64,000 nucleotides of DNA from Bin87 sp965217175 (GTDB taxonomy: Bacteria; Chloroflexota; Dehalococcoidia; Lucifugimonadales; UBA3495): NCBI GenBank assembly GCA_965217175.1, contig OZ244251.1, positions 558,001 through 622,000 of the forward strand. Reading direction: 5' to 3'. Each line of letters opens with the position of its first letter. Within the stretch, counting starts at the first letter, position 1. Positions 60,905 to 64,000 of this stretch are shown here, piece by piece. Both the position numbers and the translations under genes were made by a program. Under the pieces are notes generated by a model. The model worked only from the letters and a program-made list of their open reading frames with translations. It did not search any database and had not been told where the DNA came from.

Positions 60905-61753
60905 ATGGCTGATTACGCGCATCCCGAATCTTTGGTTACTACCGATTGGGTAGCCCAACACGGTAGCGACTCCAACGTCCGCCTGGTGGAAGTCGATGTG
61001 GATACATCCGCTTACGAACAGGGCCACATCGCCGGCGCCGTAACCTGGAACTGGCAAAGTCAACTGCAGCAGAACGTCGTTCGCGACATCGTGTCCCGCG
61101 GTGAAATGGAATCGCTCCTGGGCGGCGTGGGCATCTCGCCCGCCACCACCATCATCCTGTACGGCGACAACAACAACTGGTTCGCGGCGTGGGCTTTCTG
61201 GCAGCTGAAATACTACGGACACGCGGACGTGCGGCTCATGAACGGAGGCCGCGCCCTGTGGCTCGCCGAAAACCGCCCCATCACCACCGACATGCCGTCT
61301 TACCCCGCCGCCCAGTACAGCATTACCACCGAGAACACCGACCTCCGGGCGATGCGCGACTACGTGCTGCAGGCCGTCAACAGCGACTCCCACGCCCTGG
61401 TCGATGTCCGCTCACCAGACGAATTCTCCGGCGCCCTGAACGCTCCCCCCAACTTGCCGCAGGAAGGATCACAGCGCAACGGACACATCCCGGGAGCCGC
61501 CAATATTCCCTGGGGCCAGGCTGTCAGCGAAGATGGCACCTTCAAGTCGGCTGACGACCTCAGCGAGCTGTATGGCAGCCGCGGCATCAACGGATCCCGC
61601 GAAACCATCGCTTACTGCCGCATCGGCGAGCGCTCTTCCCACACCTGGTTTGTGCTGAGCCAGCTGCTGGGATACGACAACGTCCGCAACTACGACGGCT
61701 CCTGGACCGAGTGGGGCAGCATCGTCGGCGCACCCATCCAGCGCGACGCATAA
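60905..61753 (+). CDS. thiosulfate/3-mercaptopyruvate sulfurtransferase
   Basis: ATG 60905 follows GAGGTG; 282 residues, the usual length for a two-domain rhodanese. Domain 1 (about 10-130) includes LVEVDVDTSAYEQGHIAGAV and domain 2 (about 160-280) ALVDVRSPDEFSG, NGHIPGAANIPWGQAV and the active loop AYCRIGERSSHTWF with Cys238 as sulfur acceptor. The CRxGER loop favours thiosulfate over mercaptopyruvate (CGSGVT type). No signal peptide, so cytoplasmic. Intact and apparently monocistronic. Confidence 0.92.
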   Translation: MADYAHPESLVTTDWVAQHGSDSNVRLVEVDVDTSAYEQGHIAGAVTWNWQSQLQQNVVRDIVSRGEMESLLGGVGISPATTIILYGDNNNWFAAWAFWQLKYYGHADVRLMNGGRALWLAENRPITTDMPSYPAAQYSITTENTDLRAMRDYVLQAVNSDSHALVDVRSPDEFSGALNAPPNLPQEGSQRNGHIPGAANIPWGQAVSEDGTFKSADDLSELYGSRGINGSRETIAYCRIGERSSHTWFVLSQLLGYDNVRNYDGSWTEWGSIVGAPIQRDA

Positions 61754-61834
61754 ACCCTCCCCTCTGAAACCCCTTCCAGCGCGCCCCTCGTGATCGCGAG
61801 GAACGCCTGCTCCGTGGCGCTGCCGTCTCCAGCT

Positions 61835-61861
61835 CCATCCCTTTCCATGGGAGAGGGATGG
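61835..61861. repeat. hairpin-forming extragenic element
   Basis: CCATCCCT (61835-61842) and AGGGATGG (61854-61861) form an 8-bp stem between two genes. Together with the CCCTCTC/GAGAGGG hairpin at 58985 it may belong to a REP-like family, or serve as a terminator for the sulfurtransferase gene. Confidence 0.45.
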
Positions 61862-61999
61862 GGTAAGTGCGGACACCGCCACCCCTGAAAGGGCAAACGC
61901 GAGGCCCGAATCCCCTCCGTGGTGGTAGGCTGCCGCTCAATCTCACATCAACACAGAAAATTCGGCAACAGAAAATTCGGGAAAGGAAATACGGTCAAC

Positions 62000-63067
62000 A
62001 TGGCGCAATACAACGTGGCAGTCATCGCCGGCGACGGCATTGGACCTGAAGTAATCGCTGAGGGGCGCAAAGTCCTGGATGCCGTGGCCGCCGGAACCGA
62101 TGGCCTCTCATTTCAGCTAACCGACTTTCCCTGGGGCAGCGATTACTACCGGGAAACAGGCCGAATGATGCCCGAGGACGGGCTCGACCAGATCGCCGGC
62201 TTCGACGGGGTACTGTTCGGCGCCGTGGGCGACCCCAACATCCCCGACCACATAACGCTGCAGGGCCTCCTGCTGCCCATGCGCCGCGCCTTCGACCAGG
62301 CCATCTGCGTCCGACCGGCGGTACTTTACCCTGGCGTTCAGTCGCCCATCGCCGGCAAGTCCGCCGGCGACATCGACATGGTGATCTTCCGGGAAAACAC
62401 CGAGGGAGAATACGCTCCGGTGGGCGGTCGACTGTATCCCGGCACTCCCCACGAAACGGTGATCCAGAGCGGCGTATTCACCCGCCGCGGCACCGAACGC
62501 ATCATCCGCGCGGCCTTTGAGCACAGCGTCCGACGGGGCGGCAAAAACAAGGTTACTTCGGTGACCAAATCCAATGCCCAGGCCTTCAGCATGGTGTTCT
62601 GGGATGAAGTGTTCGCGGACGTGGCGGCCGAGTACCCGCAGATCGAAACGGAATCGCTGCTAGTCGACCGGGCCGCCATGGATCTGGTGCGCTGGCCCGA
62701 GGATTTCGACGTCATCGTGGCCTCCAACCTGTTCGCCGATATTCTGTCCGACATTGCCGCCGTCGTAACCGGCAGCATGGGTCTCGCTCCCAGCGCCAAC
62801 ATCAACCCGGACGGCAGGTTCCCCTCCATGTTCGAGCCGGTGCACGGCGCCGCCTTTGACATTACCGGCAAGGGGCTGGCCAACCCGTTGGCAACCGTCC
62901 TGGCCGTTGGCATGATGCTCGACCACTTCGGCGAGCATGACTCCGCCGACCGCGTCAACGCCGCCGCCCTGCGCGTCCTGAGCGAACGCGGCACGCTAAC
63001 GGCCGATCTGGGAGGCGGTGCCTCCACTCGGCAGGTGGGCGACGAGGTTATCCGCCTCCTGCGATAG
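62000..63067 (+). CDS. isocitrate/isopropylmalate-type dehydrogenase, tartrate/D-malate branch
   Basis: ATG 62000 begins the conserved YNVAVIAGDGIGPEVIAEG; an earlier in-frame start (61919) adds nothing conserved. The 355 residues carry the family motifs: PDHITLQGLLLPMRRAFDQ, IFRENTEGEYAPVGG (catalytic Tyr), VTKSNAQAFSM (catalytic Lys) and NLFADILSDIAAVVTGSMG (metal-binding Asp), then the NAD-loop HGAAFDITGKGLANP. The DHITLQGLL and FDQ region resembles TtuC/DmlA (tartrate or D-malate dehydrogenase) more than LeuB or Icd. No leu genes are adjacent. Substrate is inferred. Confidence 0.88.
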   Translation: MAQYNVAVIAGDGIGPEVIAEGRKVLDAVAAGTDGLSFQLTDFPWGSDYYRETGRMMPEDGLDQIAGFDGVLFGAVGDPNIPDHITLQGLLLPMRRAFDQAICVRPAVLYPGVQSPIAGKSAGDIDMVIFRENTEGEYAPVGGRLYPGTPHETVIQSGVFTRRGTERIIRAAFEHSVRRGGKNKVTSVTKSNAQAFSMVFWDEVFADVAAEYPQIETESLLVDRAAMDLVRWPEDFDVIVASNLFADILSDIAAVVTGSMGLAPSANINPDGRFPSMFEPVHGAAFDITGKGLANPLATVLAVGMMLDHFGEHDSADRVNAAALRVLSERGTLTADLGGGASTRQVGDEVIRLLR

Positions 63068-63152
63068 CCGGCTGCCGCATCGCGCCGCACCGGATACCAT
63101 TGCCCGGGACTTGGCAAGGTGGCCATCTCTCAGGGACACAATCGCTCTGGAA

Positions 63153-63177
63153 ATCAGAAATAATGTTCTGATATAAT
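63153..63177 (+). promoter_or_regulatory. -10 box with overlapping palindromic operator
   Basis: ATCAGAA (63153-63159) and TTCTGAT (63166-63172) form a perfect inverted repeat whose right arm touches TATAAT (63172-63177). The -10 box is only 9 bp from the ATG at 63187, which predicts a leaderless transcript. The operator position fits repression, and LexA is a candidate because imuB-type genes are commonly SOS-controlled. Confidence 0.6.
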
Positions 63178-63186
63178 GCCGCCACT

Positions 63187-63933
63187 ATGCTGGTGGCATG
63201 CTTACTGATCCCACACCTCCCCCTGCGGATCGAAACTGCCCGACGGCGCGACCTGCGCCGACGACCCTTCGTCATCTACGACGATGTTTCGCCTCTTTCC
63301 CGCATTGTCGATGCCACGCCCGGCGTGGGCGCCCACGCCGGGATGCCGCTGAACACGGCCCTGCAACGGTGCCCCGATGTCATCCCGCTGGTCGCTGACT
63401 TTCGCCACTACGCCCGGCAGTGGGCAGCAATCGTCGCCCGTCTGGAGCGGACCGGCGGCGACGTGGAAGACGCCGGCCTCGGTTGCGCTTACGTCGCCGT
63501 CAACCATGGCGCCGACCGGTTCGGCAGCGACGATGCGCGATTCACTGCCGCGCTGATGCGTGCTGTACCCAACGACTGGAATGCGTGCGTCGGTGTCGGA
63601 CCGGGTAAATTCCCGGCCCGATGCGCCGCAGCAACGGCCCGCCCCAACCGCGCCGTGCGACTCCCCGATGACGAATCCGCCCGGCGCGCTTGCCTGGCCC
63701 CCGTGTCGGTAAACTCACTGCCCATAGACGTACGCCGGCTGGCGGCTCTCCACGACCTCGGCATCCACACTCTGGGGCACGTCGCGGCTGTATCCCCGTC
63801 AAGGCTGGAGTCGGCGGTGGGCGACGCCTGGACGCTGGTATGGCAACTCGCCCACGGCATCGACCACCGGCCCGTGGTTGCCAACGGTTTCGTATACGCC
63901 CCGGAGCCTAGCCAGCTGGCCGCCGTCGCGTAA
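63187..63933 (+). CDS. ImuB-like Y-family DNA polymerase protein, short
   Basis: ATG 63187 lies right after a -10 box and has no Shine-Dalgarno. The 248 residues resemble the N-terminal two thirds of ImuB/DinB-type proteins: ACLLIPHLPLRIETARRRDL, PLSRIVDATPGVGAHAGMPL and RLAALHDLGIHTLGHVAAVS (the helix-hairpin-helix). The catalytic carboxylates of true polymerases (DMDAFFA type) are replaced by LIPHLPLR, as in ImuB, which is a non-catalytic mutasome partner. ImuB usually has about 500 residues, so the stop at 63931 leaves a short protein. No imuA or dnaE2 is in the window. Confidence 0.7.
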   Translation: MLVACLLIPHLPLRIETARRRDLRRRPFVIYDDVSPLSRIVDATPGVGAHAGMPLNTALQRCPDVIPLVADFRHYARQWAAIVARLERTGGDVEDAGLGCAYVAVNHGADRFGSDDARFTAALMRAVPNDWNACVGVGPGKFPARCAAATARPNRAVRLPDDESARRACLAPVSVNSLPIDVRRLAALHDLGIHTLGHVAAVSPSRLESAVGDAWTLVWQLAHGIDHRPVVANGFVYAPEPSQLAAVA

Positions 63934-64000
63934 TACCCGCGCGATCCCGGCGAACCCACCGCGCTTGCCCGCCTTGCTCAAAATGACCGCTAGACGGCGC

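Overview
The window is high-GC bacterial DNA, dominated by mobile elements and broken genes, ending in a tidy stretch of ordinary metabolic genes. The DUF1800-DUF1501-NHL operon, large fibronectin-III surface protein with one C-terminal membrane helix, Thr/Pro-rich lipoprotein linkers and dense insertion sequences fit an environmental Chloroflexota (Dehalococcoidia/SAR202-like). That placement is inference from gene content. No rRNA, tRNA or CRISPR array was seen.

Layout. 1-11.4 kb is an insertion-sequence thicket: an ABC substrate-binding lipoprotein cut by the window edge, a deleted IS1380 copy, two IS1182-type copies, a MITE, an IS701 copy, and a phage/plasmid primase-like gene split by an IS4 element with an 11-bp target duplication. 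11.4-17.3 kb holds an orphan HTH antitoxin, an orphan D12 adenine methyltransferase, and a tandem pair of NERD-like proteins in which the second has lost the catalytic residues, followed by a small coiled-coil/membrane protein truncated by IS66. 18.7-29.8 kb carries a DUF1800-DUF1501-NHL operon behind a consensus promoter, then a giant FnIII surface protein that lost its 5' end beside an IS66 remnant and carries a frameshift and a stop; a seven-repeat FG-GAP propeller sits inside one of its FnIII domains.

29.9-41.2 kb is another IS cluster (IS427 type, a second IS1182 lineage, IS630, IS1380, ISNCY-like, a second IS701 copy) around a frameshifted oligopeptide-binding protein and a partial duplicate of the pseudo-NERD locus. 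41.4-53.6 kb is a decayed defence island on mostly the minus strand: RelB/DinJ antitoxin, MNT-HEPN fusion, YgjP-like protease, HsdR, an ApeA-like HEPN protein, HsdS, a Phd-VapC pair and HicB. No hsdM is present, and hsdR, apeA and hsdS each carry frameshifts or stops. 53.6-59.1 kb has one plausible orphan gene and long stretches where I see nothing coding.

59.1-63.9 kb is intact: ammonium transporter, thiosulfate sulfurtransferase, a tartrate/D-malate-type dehydrogenase and an ImuB-like Y-family protein with a leaderless promoter overlapped by a palindrome. Several element families (IS701, two IS1182 lineages, two MITEs) all sit at CTAG tetranucleotides and are stacked on one another through them. 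The many one-base indels are either real decay or uncorrected assembly errors; the sequence alone cannot decide.
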